From Curvibacter sp. (GTDB taxonomy: Bacteria; Pseudomonadota; Gammaproteobacteria; Burkholderiales; Burkholderiaceae_C): 39,370 nt of DNA. The translations under genes and the position numbers were made by a program. The notes beneath the pieces are model-generated. The model ran no database searches and had not been told where the DNA came from. It worked only from the letters and a program-made list of their open reading frames with translations. Location of the stretch: positions 1 to 39,370 of the forward strand of contig JAFAMV010000239.1 in NCBI GenBank assembly GCA_019233055.1. The letters run 5' to 3'. This document shows positions 14,626-24,221 of this stretch, in pieces (the stretch's first letter is position 1; each line of letters starts with the position of its first letter).

Positions 14626-17016
14626 ATGAACGCACCCCACACCCTTTCCACCCCGCCCCGGCTCGATGCGCTCCAGGAGCAGGCCGCCCATGCGCAGGGC
14701 GCCCGCATCGGCGTCAGCCGCGCCCATGAATCCGCCCGCCTGCATGTGACCGGCCAGGCCCACTATGTGGACGATCTGCCCGAGCTGCAGGGCACCCTGC
14801 ACGCGGCCCTGGGCCTGTCGCCGGTGGCCAACGGGCGCCTGCTCGGCATCGACCTCGAACGGCTGCGCGCCCAGCCCGGCGTGGTCGCGGTGCTGACGGC
14901 CGCCGACATCCCCGGCGTGAACGACTGTGGCTCCATCGTCCACGACGACCCGATCCTGTCCGATGGCGAACTGCGCTACCTCGGCCAGCCGGTGTTCGCG
15001 GTGATCGCCGGCAGCCGCGCCCAGGCCCGGCAGGCCGCCGCCCTGGCGCGCCAGGTGCTGCAGGTGGAGTCGGCGCCGCCGATCCTGACGGCCGAGCAGG
15101 CCCATGCCGAGGGCCGCTATGTGGTGCCGCCGATGCACCTGAGCCGCGACACCCACGGCGGCGCCCGTGTGGCCATCGATGCCGCGCCGCACCGTTTCCG
15201 CGGCGAGTTCGAGGTCGGCGGACAGGAGCAGTTCTACCTCGAAGGCCAGATCAGTTACGCCGTCCCGCGCGAAGACCGGGGCATGCTGGTGCATTGCTCG
15301 ACCCAGCACCCGAGCGAGATGCAGCACCTGGTGGCGCATGCGCTGGGCGTGCACGCCCACCATGTGCAGGTCGAATGCCGGCGCATGGGCGGCGGATTCG
15401 GCGGCAAGGAGTCGCAGTCGGGCCTGTTCGCCTGCGTGGCGGCGGTGGCGGCGCGGCGCCTGCAGCGCCCGGTCAAGCTGCGGCTCGACCGCGACGACGA
15501 CTTCCTCATCACCGGCCGGCGCCACTGCTTCAGCTACCGCTACGAGGTGGGCCACGACGACGAGGGCCGGGTGCTGGGCGCCGAGATCACCATGCTGTCG
15601 CGGGCCGGTCATTCGGCCGATCTGTCGGGGCCGGTGATGACGCGTGCGCTGTGCCATTTCGACAATGCCTACTGGCTGCCCGATGTGGACATGCACGGGT
15701 ATTCGGGGCGCACCCACACCCAGAGCAACACCGCTTTCCGGGGGTTTGGCGGTCCGCAGGGCGCGATCGCGATCGAGAACATCCTGGACAGCGTGGCGCG
15801 CCGCCTCGGCAAGGACCCGCTGGACGTGCGTCGGGTCAATTTCTACGGCCGCGAGGAACGTTGCACCACGCCCTATGGCCAGGTGCTGCGCGACAACATC
15901 ATCCATGAGCTGGTGGCCCGGCTCGAGGCCGACAGCGGCTACCGCGCGCGGCGCGAGGCGGTGGCCGCCTTCAACGCCGGCAGCGAGGTGCTCAAGCGCG
16001 GCCTGGCGCTGACGCCGGTGAAGTTCGGCATCTCCTTCAACGTGGCGCATTTCAACCAGGCTGGCGCCCTGGTCCATGTCTACACCGACGGCTCGGTGCT
16101 GGTGAACCATGGCGGCACCGAGATGGGGCAGGGCCTGAACACCAAGGTGGCCCAGGTGGTGGCGCACGAGCTGGGGCTGGACTTCGACAGCGTGCGCGTC
16201 ACCGCCACCGACACGCACAAGGTGGCCAACACCTCGGCCACCGCCGCCTCGACGGGCTCCGACCTCAACGGCAAGGCGGCGCAGGACGCGGCGCGCCAGA
16301 TCCGCGAGCGCCTGGCGGCCTTCGTGGCGCAACGCCAGGGCGTCGATGCCGCGGCGGTGCGCTTCGCCAACGGGCGGGTGCAGGCCGGCACGCAGGACCA
16401 GGCCTTTGCCGAGGTGGCGGCCGAGGCCTACCAGGCCCGGGTGCAGCTGTGGTCGGACGGCTTCTATGCCACGCCGGGCCTGCACTGGGACCGCCACACG
16501 CTCAAGGGCCATCCCTTCTATTACTTCGCCTATGGCGCGGCGGTCAGCGAGGTGGTGGTGGACACCCTGAGCGGCGAATGGCGGCTGCTGCAGGCCGATG
16601 TGCTGTACGACGCCGGGCGCTCGCTGAACCCGGCCATCGACATCGGCCAGGTCGAGGGCGGTTTCGTCCAGGGCATGGGCTGGCTGACCACCGAGGAACT
16701 GGTCTGGCATCCGCAAAGCGGCAAGCTGATGACGCATGCCCCGAGCACCTACAAGATCCCCACCGCCAACGACTGCCCGCCGCGCTTCGAGGTGCGCCTG
16801 TTCGAGGTCGACAACGCCGAGGACAGCATCCACCGCAGCAAGGCGGTCGGCGAGCCGCCCTTGCTGCTGCCGTTCTCGGTGTTCTACGCGATCCGCGACG
16901 CGGTGTCGGCGGCCGGCGGCCACCGCGTGGATCCGCCGCTCAATGCCCCCGCCACCGGCGAGGCGATCCTGCGGGCGCTCGAGGCGGTCTCGCAGGCGGC
17001 CACCCAGGCGGTCTGA
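14626..17016 (+). CDS. xdhB: Xanthine dehydrogenase large, molybdopterin-binding subunit
   Basis: XdhB holds the molybdenum cofactor and oxidises hypoxanthine and xanthine to urate. The 796-residue protein has the family's active-site residues: Glu206 in 'EQFYLE', Arg372 in 'NTAFRGFGG' and the catalytic base Glu743 in 'KAVGEPP'. These correspond to the substrate-binding Glu and Arg and the base Glu of Rhodobacter and bovine enzymes. The molybdopterin loops 'GGGFGGKE' and 'EMGQGLNTK' are also present. I chose the ATG at 14626 because it follows xdhA directly and fits family length; the frame stays open far upstream inside xdhA. The xdhC start lies three bases after the stop, indicating a tight operon. 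Confidence 0.95.
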   Translation: MNAPHTLSTPPRLDALQEQAAHAQGARIGVSRAHESARLHVTGQAHYVDDLPELQGTLHAALGLSPVANGRLLGIDLERLRAQPGVVAVLTAADIPGVNDCGSIVHDDPILSDGELRYLGQPVFAVIAGSRAQARQAAALARQVLQVESAPPILTAEQAHAEGRYVVPPMHLSRDTHGGARVAIDAAPHRFRGEFEVGGQEQFYLEGQISYAVPREDRGMLVHCSTQHPSEMQHLVAHALGVHAHHVQVECRRMGGGFGGKESQSGLFACVAAVAARRLQRPVKLRLDRDDDFLITGRRHCFSYRYEVGHDDEGRVLGAEITMLSRAGHSADLSGPVMTRALCHFDNAYWLPDVDMHGYSGRTHTQSNTAFRGFGGPQGAIAIENILDSVARRLGKDPLDVRRVNFYGREERCTTPYGQVLRDNIIHELVARLEADSGYRARREAVAAFNAGSEVLKRGLALTPVKFGISFNVAHFNQAGALVHVYTDGSVLVNHGGTEMGQGLNTKVAQVVAHELGLDFDSVRVTATDTHKVANTSATAASTGSDLNGKAAQDAARQIRERLAAFVAQRQGVDAAAVRFANGRVQAGTQDQAFAEVAAEAYQARVQLWSDGFYATPGLHWDRHTLKGHPFYYFAYGAAVSEVVVDTLSGEWRLLQADVLYDAGRSLNPAIDIGQVEGGFVQGMGWLTTEELVWHPQSGKLMTHAPSTYKIPTANDCPPRFEVRLFEVDNAEDSIHRSKAVGEPPLLLPFSVFYAIRDAVSAAGGHRVDPPLNAPATGEAILRALEAVSQAATQAV

Positions 17017-17019
17017 GCC

Positions 17020-17865
17020 ATGGACCGCCTGCGCCAGACCGCCCTCGATTGGTTGCGCTGCCGCCAGCGCGCCGTGCTGGTCGAGGTGCTGCAGGTGCAG
17101 GGCTCGGCCCCGCGCGAGGCCGGCACGCGCATGCTGGTGTCGGCGGTGCAGTGCGCGGGCACCATCGGCGGCGGGCATCTCGAACTGAAGGCCATCGAGA
17201 GCGCCCGCGAGCAACTGCGCCGTCCGGACGGGGCGATGGCGGCCTGGCAGGCCCACTACCCGCTGGGGCCGGCCCTGGGGCAGTGCTGCGGCGGCGCCGT
17301 CACCCTGGAGTTCAGGGTGCTGGACGCCCAGGCGCTGGCCCGGTGGCCGAGCGTGCCGCCGCGCTTCCATCTGCAGTTGTACGGTGCAGGCCATGTCGGG
17401 CGGGCCATCGTGCAGGCCCTGGCGCCCTTGAATGTCAGCGTCGACTGGATCGATGAGCGCGAGGACGAATTCCCCCCGGCCGAGCTGATCCCGGCGCACA
17501 CGCGGCGCGTCTGCGTCGATGCGGTGGAGGCGGAGGTGGACCAGGCGCCGCCCGGGGCCTTCTACCTGGTGCTGACGCACCGCCATGACCTCGACCTGTT
17601 GCTGACCCAGACCATCGCGCGCCGTGGCGATTTCGGCTATCTGGGCCTGATCGGCTCGGCCACCAAACGGGCGCGGTTCTGGCGCCGCATGGCCGCTCAG
17701 GGGCTGTCCGAGGATCTGCTGGCGCGCATCACCTGCCCCATCGGCGTGCCCGGCATCGAGGGCAAGGAGCCCGAGGTGATCGCGGTGGCCGTGGTGGCCC
17801 AACTGCTGCAACAGCCCGCCTGCGCGCTGGTGGACGCAGCCCGGGCGCTCGAAGCCCGGGTCTGA
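17020..17865 (+). CDS. xdhC: Xanthine dehydrogenase accessory protein XdhC
   Basis: XdhC is the chaperone that binds molybdenum cofactor, promotes its sulfuration and inserts it into XdhB. The 281-residue protein has the usual two parts: an N-terminal XdhC/CoxI domain with 'GSAPREAGTRMLV', 'GTIGGGHLE' and 'LGQCCGG', and a C-terminal Rossmann-like domain starting with 'GAGHVG' at 122-127 and ending with 'IGVPGIEGKEPEVIAVAVVAQLL'. The conserved cysteine pair in 'QCCGG' is intact. It is the last gene of xdhABC. A CCCGGG-N9-CCCGGG repeat overlaps its final codons but no T run follows, so I do not call a terminator. Confidence 0.94.
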   Translation: MDRLRQTALDWLRCRQRAVLVEVLQVQGSAPREAGTRMLVSAVQCAGTIGGGHLELKAIESAREQLRRPDGAMAAWQAHYPLGPALGQCCGGAVTLEFRVLDAQALARWPSVPPRFHLQLYGAGHVGRAIVQALAPLNVSVDWIDEREDEFPPAELIPAHTRRVCVDAVEAEVDQAPPGAFYLVLTHRHDLDLLLTQTIARRGDFGYLGLIGSATKRARFWRRMAAQGLSEDLLARITCPIGVPGIEGKEPEVIAVAVVAQLLQQPACALVDAARALEARV

Positions 17866-17923
17866 CGGCGCCCTACGGCGGTTGCCGGCGAGCAAATCCC
17901 TTGATTCCCATCAAGCTGCATGG

Positions 17924-17944
17924 CGGCTTGAATTGACTCAGATC
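17924..17944. repeat. Inverted repeat upstream of the Cache chemoreceptor gene
   Basis: A TCAAGC arm followed nine bases later by GCTTGA lies just after the end of xdhC, in the 249-base region before the chemoreceptor gene. It is one of the few less GC-rich spots here. It could be an operator or hairpin. No clear sigma-28 flagellar promoter was found in the same region. Limits are approximate to a few bases. Confidence 0.3.
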
Positions 17945-18114
17945 ATGAATCGGTCGGGTCGGACTTGCGGCGGCGGACGCGCTGCGTATTCTTCGTAACC
18001 ATTCGTGTCAATTTTGTGACCGATGTCCGCTTGGTCTGTGAGACTGCCCTGTCGATGTCCTTCTGGGAACCGGGCCAGTCGCGTCCAGTGATCCCTGAGA
18101 CGGAGAGTAGTCAG

Positions 18115-20112
18115 ATGAACCGTGAACTGCGCGCCCGCTGGCGCGACATGAGCATGGGCAGCAAGCTGTCCCTGTGCAATTTCCTGGTGGTGCTGCTGGT
18201 GCTGAGCCTGATGCTGCTGGCCATCACCTGGTCCATGGTGCGGGCCACCGAAGACCGGGCGACCCAGGACGTGCATGAGAAGACCGAGCTGCTGAGCCAG
18301 TTGCTGAAGGCGGCCGACGACGATCTGCGCACCCGCACCAGCACCCTGGGCAAGGCCTTCCATGACCGGCTGGCGGCACAGGTCAGTGTCGGCGCCGACA
18401 CCCAGGACCTGGGCGGCCGCGCCGTGCCGGTGTTGCTGTGGCAAGGGCGGCGCCTCAACCAGGACAACAGCCTGGTCGACGAGATCTCCCAGGTCAGCCA
18501 GAGCACCGCCACCGTGTTTGCACGGGCCGGCGACGATTTCGTGCGCATCAGCACCACGGTCAAGAACGAGCAGGGCGAGCGGGCCCTGGGCACTGTGCTG
18601 GACCATGGCAGTCCGGCCTACGCCGCAGTCCTCGGCGGCCAGCCCTACGTCGGCCTGGTGACGCTGTTCGGCCGCCGCTACATGGCCCGCTACGACCCGC
18701 TGCAGGCGGGCGGCCAGGTCATCGGCCTGAGCTTCGTGGCCATCGATTTCTCGGACTACCTGGAGATCATCAAGAAGGGCGTCCGGGCCCTGAAGATCGG
18801 CGAGACCGGCTACTTCTATGTGCTCGATGCACACCCCGGGCCCGACTACGGCAATCTGGTCATCCATCCGGCCAAGGAGGGCAAGAACATGCTGGACTCC
18901 AAGGACGCCGACGGCCACAACTTCGTGCGCGCCATGCTCGAGCAGAAGCAGGGCGTGATGCGCTACCCCTGGATCAACACCGAACTGGGTGAGACCCGGG
19001 GGCGTGACAAGGTCGTCTCGTTCAGCTACTTCAAGGAATGGGACTGGGTGATCGTCGGCGGGACCTATGCGGACGAGTTCTCGGCCGAGGTGGTGCGCCT
19101 GCGCAATCTGTATGCCGCACTGGGCGTGGTGATCGTGCTGGGCCTGTCGGGCCTGGGCTGGGTGATGTTCCGCCGCCTGGTGGTGGTGCCGCTCGAGGCG
19201 GTGTGCTGTGCGGCCGAACGGGTGGCCCAGGGCGATCTGACCGTGCGCCTCGACAGCGAGCGCCATGACGAGGTGGGTCGCCTGCAGATCGCCATGAACG
19301 GCATCGGCACCGGCTTGAGCGGGGTGGTCCATTCGGCGCGCGACAACTCGCAGAGCGTGGCCACCGCCAGTGCCCAGATCGCCCAGGGCAACCAGGACCT
19401 GTCCTCGCGCACCGAGAGCCAGGCCAGCGCCCTGCAGCAGACGGCGGCCTCGATGGAGCAGCTCGGATCGACCGTGCGGCAGAACGCCGACCATGCACGC
19501 AACGCCAGCGAATTGGCGCTGTCGGCCAGCGAGGTGGCGGTGCGCGGCGGCTCGGTGGTGTCGGAGGTGGTGGAGACCATGCACGGCATCAACGAGAGCT
19601 CGCGCCGCATCGCCGACATCATCGGTGTCATCGACGGCATCGCCTTCCAGACCAACATCCTGGCCCTCAATGCGGCGGTGGAAGCCGCCCGGGCCGGCGA
19701 GCAGGGGCGCGGCTTCGCGGTGGTGGCCGGCGAGGTGCGCAGCCTGGCCCAGCGCAGCGCCGAGGCGGCGCGCGAGATCAAGTCCCTCATCGGGGTGAGC
19801 GTGGAGCGGGTCGAACGCGGACGCGATCTGGTCGACCAGGCCGGGCAGACCATGCAGCAGGTGGTGCAGTCGATCCGCCGCGTCAGCGAGGTGGTGGGCG
19901 AGATCAGCAGCGCCAGCCGCGAGCAGAGCGCCGGTGTGGCCCAGGTGGGCGAGGCGGTGACGCAGATGGACCAGGTCACCCAGCAGAACGCCGCCCTGGT
20001 CGAAGAGATGGCCGCTGCCGCCTCCAGCCTCAGCAACCAGGCCGATGAACTGGTGCGGTCGGTCTCGTGGTTCAAACTGGGGCGAGGGCAGGGCCTGCTG
20101 GCCTTGGGTTGA
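18115..20112 (+). CDS. Methyl-accepting chemotaxis protein with periplasmic Cache domain
   Basis: This 665-residue membrane chemoreceptor starts at the ATG at 18115, which has GGAGAG upstream; the frame is open 50 codons further but without a good start. TM1 is at about 22-42, then a periplasmic sensor of the Cache_3-Cache_2 type (about 45-325, with 'YFYVLDAHP' and '[10 protein letters not shown]' near its end), TM2 at about 332-352, a HAMP domain, and the MCP domain with the conserved tip near residues 507-555 ('[23 protein letters not shown]'). The C-terminus lacks the NWETF-type pentapeptide used to tether CheR/CheB in some receptors. Cache sensors of this type often bind small organic acids or amino acids, but the ligand is not predictable. 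It converges with the diguanylate cyclase gene. Confidence 0.93.
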   Translation: MNRELRARWRDMSMGSKLSLCNFLVVLLVLSLMLLAITWSMVRATEDRATQDVHEKTELLSQLLKAADDDLRTRTSTLGKAFHDRLAAQVSVGADTQDLGGRAVPVLLWQGRRLNQDNSLVDEISQVSQSTATVFARAGDDFVRISTTVKNEQGERALGTVLDHGSPAYAAVLGGQPYVGLVTLFGRRYMARYDPLQAGGQVIGLSFVAIDFSDYLEIIKKGVRALKIGETGYFYVLDAHPGPDYGNLVIHPAKEGKNMLDSKDADGHNFVRAMLEQKQGVMRYPWINTELGETRGRDKVVSFSYFKEWDWVIVGGTYADEFSAEVVRLRNLYAALGVVIVLGLSGLGWVMFRRLVVVPLEAVCCAAERVAQGDLTVRLDSERHDEVGRLQIAMNGIGTGLSGVVHSARDNSQSVATASAQIAQGNQDLSSRTESQASALQQTAASMEQLGSTVRQNADHARNASELALSASEVAVRGGSVVSEVVETMHGINESSRRIADIIGVIDGIAFQTNILALNAAVEAARAGEQGRGFAVVAGEVRSLAQRSAEAAREIKSLIGVSVERVERGRDLVDQAGQTMQQVVQSIRRVSEVVGEISSASREQSAGVAQVGEAVTQMDQVTQQNAALVEEMAAAASSLSNQADELVRSVSWFKLGRGQGLLALG

Positions 20113-20134
20113 GTGGCAGCGGCCGTACCCGGGT

Positions 20135-20147
20135 GCCACCGGGTGGC
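20135..20147. terminator. Possible shared hairpin between convergent genes
   Basis: GCCACCGGGTGGC (20135-20147) is a near-perfect short palindrome in the 37 bases between the converging chemoreceptor and diguanylate cyclase genes. It can form a 5-base-pair stem with a 3-base loop on either strand. There is no T run on either side, so intrinsic termination is uncertain. Confidence 0.3.
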
Positions 20148-20149
20148 TG

Positions 20150-21868
20150 TCAAGAGGCCTTCAGGGCCTTGGCCGCGTACATGGCCGCATCGGCATGCTT
20201 GAGCAGGGCCTCGGGTTCATCGGCATCGTGGGGGCAGAGGGCGATGCCGACGGAGGCACCGATGCGCACGGGATGCCCGTCGATGACGACGGCCTGTGTC
20301 AAGGCTTCTTCGAGCCGGGTCGCCAGGCGCCTGGCCTGTTCGCGATGCTGGACGCCCCGCAGCAACAGGACGAACTCGTCGCCGCCCAGGCGCGCCGCGA
20401 TGTCGGCCTCCCGGGCCAGGCTCAGGATGGTCTGGGCGACCCAGACCAGGACCTTGTCGCCGGTGGCATGGCCGTGCAGGTCGTTGATGGGTTTGAAGCG
20501 ATCCAGATCGACATAGAGCACGGCGCAACCGACACCGGTGCGCCGGGCCAGCGAGACCTCGGCGTTCAGGTATTCGAGGAACATGGCCCGGTTCAGCAGC
20601 CCGGTCAGAGAGTCGTGGTTGGCCGCGTACCGGATGCGGTCGTCATCGAGTTTTCTCTGGGTGACATCGAGCAGGGTGCACAGAATGCCGCCCTCTTCGA
20701 CATAGGCGTTGTGGACTTCGAGCACCCGACCATCCGGGGTGCGGTGCTCGTAGTGCGGCGGCATCCGCTCGATGCCGCAGGCCTGCGGGGCGGTGGTCTG
20801 CAGGGCGTGGAGGGCCGTGGCAAATTCGCCCCGGGCCATGGGCTGGTCGACGAGGTCCTGGATCCGCAGCGCCTGACCGAGCAGCTCCGGGGGCAGGCCC
20901 AGCAATTCAAGGGCCCGGCGATTGATCACGTCGATGGTGCCCTGCGGACTGATCATCAGGACCCCCTGCATCATGTTGGCCAGCGTGGCTTCCAGCAGGA
21001 CGGACTTGGTCTTCAACAGGGCTTCGCTCTCGCGGGCCGCGCGCTCCGCGACGGCCAGCCGGTACTGCTGTCGCTTGATCTCCGAGATGTCCACATGGGC
21101 GTACAGGGTCTGGCCTGCGCCCATCGATTTGGCGATCACCTGGCAATACCGGTCGCCCGGCAGCGGCAGTTCGAAGGGCGCGCCACAGAAGCGCATGTTG
21201 TCCTGCAGGGTGCGGCGTCCGGCCCTGAAATTCTCGTCCGAGGCGGCATCGGCCAGGGCCCAGATCTTGCAGTAGATCTGCTCGAAGGTGGCGCCGATGG
21301 CCGCCTCACGGCTGGGCAGGTCATACATCACGACGAAGGGGTCGTTCACCACGGCGATGACGCCGTCGGCGCCGCTGATCATGAGGGCATCCGGCACATG
21401 GTCCATCAGGGCCAGCTGAGGGCTGTCCTGAGGTCCGGCATCGCGGCCTGCCGGCGCAGGGGCTGCGGCGGCCAGGGCTTCCGAGCGCCACAGGCGGACC
21501 CGGCCGATCGTGCCCAGGGTCAGCGACGAGACGCGGATCCGTCGCCCCTGGTGCTCGAATTCGAAGGGCCGGGACTGGCTCTGGTGGCGTGCGATCCCGG
21601 CGGCGATGTGCTCGTCGATCTGGGCCAGCTCGACCGGGCTCAAACGGTTGGTGTAGAAGCGCCGCAGGTTGGCGCTGTAGTGCTCGCCCAGGTGCACATG
21701 ACCGTCATGTTCCGGGAAATACAGCAGGAAGTTGCGGTTCCAGTACAGGGCTTCATCCTGCTGGTTGAAGACGCACATGGCGATGTCCAGGCCATCGAGC
21801 ATCTCGCCGAAAATGTTCAGCAGTTTGCCCGCGCTTTCGGTGACGTCGCTGGTCGAATCTTGGGTCAT
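20150..21868 (-). CDS. Diguanylate cyclase with three PAS modules
   Basis: This 572-residue soluble protein should make cyclic di-GMP from two GTP. Its N-terminal part has three PAS-like modules (about 20-125, 150-270 and 290-400); the first resembles the PAS_7 type. The GGDEF domain follows from about 410 and contains the intact signature GGDEF at 495-499. An RxxD inhibitory site (Arg486-Asp489) lies exactly five residues before it, so the enzyme should be active and subject to product inhibition. There is no EAL or HD-GYP domain. No transmembrane segment is evident, so the sensed signal is likely cytoplasmic. The ribosome site is weak, because AGG directly abuts the ATG. It diverges from ilvD. 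Confidence 0.93.
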   Translation of the reverse strand: MTQDSTSDVTESAGKLLNIFGEMLDGLDIAMCVFNQQDEALYWNRNFLLYFPEHDGHVHLGEHYSANLRRFYTNRLSPVELAQIDEHIAAGIARHQSQSRPFEFEHQGRRIRVSSLTLGTIGRVRLWRSEALAAAAPAPAGRDAGPQDSPQLALMDHVPDALMISGADGVIAVVNDPFVVMYDLPSREAAIGATFEQIYCKIWALADAASDENFRAGRRTLQDNMRFCGAPFELPLPGDRYCQVIAKSMGAGQTLYAHVDISEIKRQQYRLAVAERAARESEALLKTKSVLLEATLANMMQGVLMISPQGTIDVINRRALELLGLPPELLGQALRIQDLVDQPMARGEFATALHALQTTAPQACGIERMPPHYEHRTPDGRVLEVHNAYVEEGGILCTLLDVTQRKLDDDRIRYAANHDSLTGLLNRAMFLEYLNAEVSLARRTGVGCAVLYVDLDRFKPINDLHGHATGDKVLVWVAQTILSLAREADIAARLGGDEFVLLLRGVQHREQARRLATRLEEALTQAVVIDGHPVRIGASVGIALCPHDADEPEALLKHADAAMYAAKALKAS

Positions 21869-22229
21869 CCTGATCTACGGAAAGGGCCTCCACCGGGGGC
21901 TGTCCCGCGGGCCCAGGGCGCTGGAGGCGGGATGCCTTTCGCCCGGGACCGGCTCCCATCGGTGTGTCGGCAACCGAAAGCGTATACGAACACCGTGTCA
22001 TTGTCGCGCTGTCCGTGGGGTCTTAGCGCCGGGCGTTGCCAATCCGCTGCGAGGCCAGGGATGCCGCCCGCTGTGGGCCGCGAGAAAATGGAAGCCGGCC
22101 GGATGGCCATTGCCCGCCGCCGCCGCCCGGCCGGGGCCGGCGCGCCATAATGCTCGGTTCGGGCGCCATGGCCTGTGCCGCCCGAGCCCTTGCTTCAACA
22201 CGATCAGGAACGACCCGAAGGATCACCCC
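21869..22229. other. 361-base intergenic region between divergent diguanylate cyclase and ilvD genes
   Basis: This is the only gene-free stretch above 300 bases. It must hold promoters for both flanking genes. For ilvD, CATAAT at 22146-22151 is a reasonable -10 box but lacks a good -35. On the other side, the palindrome CGTATACG (21981-21988) gives TATACG as a possible -10 for the cyclase gene. The ilvD ATG has only a weak GAAGGA-like site about ten bases upstream. I see no leader peptide with repeated branched-chain amino acid codons, no riboswitch fold I recognise and no convincing ORF. Confidence 0.45.
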
Positions 22230-24089
22230 ATGCCCGCTTACCGCTCCAAGACCTCCACCGCCGGCCGCAACATGGCGGGCGCCCGCTCGCTGTGGCGCGC
22301 CACCGGCATGAAGGATGAGGACTTCAGCAAGCCCATCATCGCCGTCGCCAACTCCTTCACCCAGTTCGTGCCCGGCCATGTGCACCTGAAGGACCTGGGC
22401 CAACTGGTGGCGCGCGAGATCGAGGCGGCCGGCGGCGTGGCCAAGGAATTCAACACCATCGCGGTCGACGACGGCATCGCCATGGGCCACGACGGCATGC
22501 TGTATTCGCTGCCCAGCCGCGACATCATTGCCGACTCGGTCGAGTACATGGTCAACGCCCACACCGCCGACGCGCTGGTGTGCATCTCCAACTGCGACAA
22601 GATCACCCCGGGCATGCTGATGGCCGCGATGCGCCTGAACATCCCGGTGGTCTTCGTCTCTGGCGGCCCGATGGAGGCCGGCAAGGTGCGCCTGGCCAAT
22701 CCGGCCACCCAGACCATCGAGATCAAGAAGCTCGACCTGATCGACGCCATGGTGATGGCCGCCGACAGCAAGGTCAGCGATGCCGACGTGGCCGAGATCG
22801 AGCGCTCGGCCTGCCCCACCTGCGGCTCCTGCTCGGGCATGTTCACCGCCAATTCGATGAACTGCCTGACCGAGGCCCTGGGCCTGAGCCTGCCGGGCAA
22901 TGGCACGGTGGTGGCCACGCATGCCGACCGTGAACAGCTCTTCAAGCAGGCCGGCCGCCTGGTGGTCGACCTGGCCCGCCGTTACTACGAAGGCGGCGAC
23001 GAGACCGTGCTGCCGCGCTCGGTGGGTTTCAAGGCCTTCGAGAACGCGATGACGCTGGACATCGCCATGGGCGGTTCGACCAACACCATCCTGCACCTGC
23101 TGGCGGTGGCCCAGGAGGCCGGCATCGAGTTCACCATGGCCGACATCGACCGCCTCTCGCGCTCGGTGCCCCAGCTGTGCAAGGTGGCGCCGAACACCAA
23201 CAAGTACCACATCGAAGACGTGCACCGCGCCGGCGGCATCATGGCCATCCTGGGCGAGCTCGAGCGCGCCGGCAAGCTGCACACCGATGTGCCGACGGTG
23301 CACAGCAAGACCCTGGGCGACGCCCTGGCGCGCTGGGACATCAGCCGCAGCAGCGATGAGGCGGTCAAGACCTTCTACCTGGCCGGGCCCGGCGGCATCC
23401 CGACCCAGGTGGCCTTCAGCCAGTCCAGCCGCTGGCCCAGCCTGGACCTGGACCGTGCCGAAGGCTGCATCCGCTCGTTCGAGCACGCCTTCTCCAAGGA
23501 AGGCGGCCTGGCGGTGCTGCGCGGCAACATCGCCCTCGACGGCTGCGTGGTGAAGACCGCCGGCGTGGACGACAGCCTGCTGGTCTTCGAAGGCCCGGCC
23601 CATGTGGTCGAAAGCCAGGACGAGGCCGTCGAGCACATCCTCTCCGACCAGGTCAAGGCCGGCGATGTGGTGGTGGTGCGCTATGAAGGCCCCAAGGGCG
23701 GCCCCGGCATGCAGGAGATGCTCTACCCCACGAGCTACATCAAGTCCAAGGGCCTGGGCAAGGCCTGCGCCCTGCTGACCGACGGCCGCTTTTCGGGCGG
23801 CACCTCGGGCCTGTCGATCGGCCACTGCTCGCCCGAGGCTGCGGCCGGCGGCAACATCGGCCTGGTGCGCCATGGCGACCGCATCCGCATCGACATCCCG
23901 AACCGGACCATCGAGGTGCTGCTCAGCGACGAGGTGCTGGCCGAGCGCCGCGCCGAGCAGGATGCCAAGGGCTGGAAGCCGGTGCTGCCGCGTCCGCGCA
24001 AGGTGTCGGCCGCACTCAAGGCCTATGCCCTGTTGGCCACCTCGGCCGACAAGGGCGCGGTGCGCGATCTGTCGCTGCTCCAGGACTGA
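22230..24089 (+). CDS. ilvD: Dihydroxy-acid dehydratase
   Basis: IlvD dehydrates 2,3-dihydroxy-isovalerate and 2,3-dihydroxy-3-methylvalerate to the 2-keto acids in valine and isoleucine synthesis, and also serves the leucine and pantothenate branches. The protein is 619 residues, like the E. coli enzyme (616). Cluster ligands are visible at Cys122 ('[10 protein letters not shown]') and Cys195 ('[18 protein letters not shown]'), the same numbers as in E. coli, which suggests the oxygen-sensitive [4Fe-4S] type. The C-terminal 'GRFSGGTSG' motif is present. The ATG at 22230 matches the family N-terminus '[19 protein letters not shown]'. It stands alone, with no other ilv genes in the window. Confidence 0.97.
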   Translation: MPAYRSKTSTAGRNMAGARSLWRATGMKDEDFSKPIIAVANSFTQFVPGHVHLKDLGQLVAREIEAAGGVAKEFNTIAVDDGIAMGHDGMLYSLPSRDIIADSVEYMVNAHTADALVCISNCDKITPGMLMAAMRLNIPVVFVSGGPMEAGKVRLANPATQTIEIKKLDLIDAMVMAADSKVSDADVAEIERSACPTCGSCSGMFTANSMNCLTEALGLSLPGNGTVVATHADREQLFKQAGRLVVDLARRYYEGGDETVLPRSVGFKAFENAMTLDIAMGGSTNTILHLLAVAQEAGIEFTMADIDRLSRSVPQLCKVAPNTNKYHIEDVHRAGGIMAILGELERAGKLHTDVPTVHSKTLGDALARWDISRSSDEAVKTFYLAGPGGIPTQVAFSQSSRWPSLDLDRAEGCIRSFEHAFSKEGGLAVLRGNIALDGCVVKTAGVDDSLLVFEGPAHVVESQDEAVEHILSDQVKAGDVVVVRYEGPKGGPGMQEMLYPTSYIKSKGLGKACALLTDGRFSGGTSGLSIGHCSPEAAAGGNIGLVRHGDRIRIDIPNRTIEVLLSDEVLAERRAEQDAKGWKPVLPRPRKVSAALKAYALLATSADKGAVRDLSLLQD

Positions 24090-24201
24090 GGGGCCTGAGG
24101 CCAGGTCGGGCCCCGCGCATCGGCTCGACCTCTTTGTCGCCTGGCCGCCTCCGGCATCTGCATCAGGGTCTGGAGGCCCTGGCGCGGCCCTCGCTGGAGC
24201 G

Positions 24202-24221
24202 CGCCTCAGCCTTTTGAGGCG
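24202..24221 (-). terminator. Hairpin at the 3' end of ftsI
   Basis: CGCCTCA (24202-24208) and TGAGGCG (24215-24221) are perfect 7-base inverted arms around a 6-base loop, overlapping the last codons and stop of ftsI in the convergent ilvD-ftsI junction. The stem would be strong, but no T run follows on the minus strand, so its role as a terminator is tentative. Confidence 0.35.

Noticed and set aside
17839..17860. CCCGGG-N9-CCCGGG hairpin at the end of xdhC as a terminator
   Set aside because: It lies inside the coding sequence, and no T-rich tract follows it.
14230..17895. Long minus-strand open frame (over 1200 codons) opposite xdhA, xdhB and xdhC
   Set aside because: It covers three well-supported genes in antisense and has biased composition with no domain. 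It is a GC-bias artefact.
17866..18114. Possible sigma-28 flagellar promoter before the Cache chemoreceptor
   Set aside because: TCAA and CCGAT elements are present but spaced by about 8 bases, not the required 15 or so. A TTGCGG-N16-TATTCT pair is also too weak to call.
21732..22229. Upstream extension of the ilvD reading frame into the divergent cyclase gene
   Set aside because: IlvD homologues begin at the '[13 protein letters not shown]' segment, so the ATG at 22230 is the start; the extra frame is antisense to the cyclase gene and promoter DNA.
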